NCBI RefSeq assembly: GCF_002995785.1
Contig: NZ_PVXO01000034.1
Location: 1 to 64,000, forward strand
Reading direction: 5' to 3'
Length of the DNA stretch: 64,000 nt
From: Clostridium liquoris
GTDB lineage: Bacteria; Bacillota; Clostridia; Clostridiales; Clostridiaceae
The notes beneath the pieces were generated by a model, which was given only the letters and a program-made list of their open reading frames with translations, was not told where the DNA came from and ran no database searches. A program made the translations under genes and the position numbers. This document shows positions 63,933 to 64,000 of this stretch, one piece after another (the first letter of the stretch is position 1; each line of letters starts with the position of its first letter).

Positions 63933-64000
63933 TTATAATAAAATCTTACTTCCTTTAGTCCTTGTAGTAATAATCACTCTATTACCTTCTTTTTCATCAT
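63933..64000 (-). CDS. 3' end of an upstream gene, cut by window edge
   Basis: A minus-strand frame enters from the right edge and ends at a TAA (63935-63933), encoding DEKEGNRVIITTRTKGSKIL-Leu as its last residues. The stop lies next to the holin ribosome site, which suggests co-transcription. Too short to identify. Confidence 0.45.
   Translation of the reverse strand, partial: DEKEGNRVIITTRTKGSKILL

Noticed and set aside
1-64000. CRISPR arrays, tRNA or rRNA genes
   Set aside because: No regularly spaced repeats, no tRNA-like TTCGA arm with cloverleaf context and no rRNA sequence was seen on reading both strands.

Overview
The window is about 64 kb of AT-rich DNA from a spore-forming, anaerobic Firmicute, almost certainly Clostridium sensu stricto (cluster I). 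The support is a lexA / Met-gamma-lyase-like / hfq / miaA / mutL / mutS / miaB block, an IspH-ribosomal-S1 fusion, [FeFe]-hydrogenase maturation genes, several spore-associated families (CotS-like, YyaC, YtaF, SPOCS-domain proteins), frequent GTG/TTG starts behind strong GGAGG sites, and AT-rich hairpin terminators. I cannot name the species from sequence alone. Most of it reads as chromosomal core. The edges look mobile: the 5' end of an IS256-type transposase on the left and a phage-type LLH holin on the right. No tRNA, rRNA or CRISPR array was seen.

Layout. 1-0.7 kb: IS256 end and a Cys-rich small protein. 0.8-10.2 kb: lexA (+, with its own SOS box), then on the minus strand a PLP enzyme, hfq, miaA, mutL, mutS and miaB (mismatch repair and tRNA modification). 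10.2-12.6 kb: two SPOCS-domain paralogues flanking an RsiV-like DUF3298 protein. 12.9-16.6 kb: aminotransferase, double-GNAT acetyltransferase, CotS-like protein, speD. 16.8-24.3 kb: ispH-S1, cmk, aroH, baiN-type flavoprotein, RpiR regulator, a small YpmA-like gene, rluB, an Fe-S protein. 24.4-28.2 kb: purine permease under a guanine-type riboswitch, a membrane glycosyltransferase, and a 555-bp intergenic region with two near-identical palindromes in front of a 55-residue Cys-rich protein. 28.4-32.9 kb: yyaC, then an operon TM1266-hydE-hydF-ECF S component behind a leader that contains a terminator. 32.9-37.7 kb: ABC importer, hutP family regulator and MATE exporter. 37.9-45.4 kb: secreted amidase, a decayed ABC-F gene, YitT, DUF4397, and a MoxR ATPase / VWA metallopeptidase-like / 22-residue-repeat cassette. 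45.5-52.8 kb: ten-gene Mrp/Mbh-type cation antiporter. 53-56.7 kb: cymR-like, cysK, nifS, mnmA (sulfur supply and tRNA thiolation). 56.8-64 kb: hemerythrin-like protein, heterodimeric ABC exporter with an attenuator-like leader, ytaF, ferritin-like protein, Met/Cys-rich protein, LLH holin.

The most interesting unexplained material is regulatory: (i) a HutP-family antiterminator gene immediately upstream of an ABC operon whose leader carries a terminator and many UAG triplets, plus a sequence element shared with the neighbouring MATE promoter region; (ii) a terminator in the 5' leader of the hydrogenase-maturation operon; (iii) paired palindromes upstream of the small Cys-rich gene; and (iv) the MoxR/VWA/repeat cassette. 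Many CDS starts given here are downstream of the longest possible frame because the extended start lies inside the ribosome-binding site.
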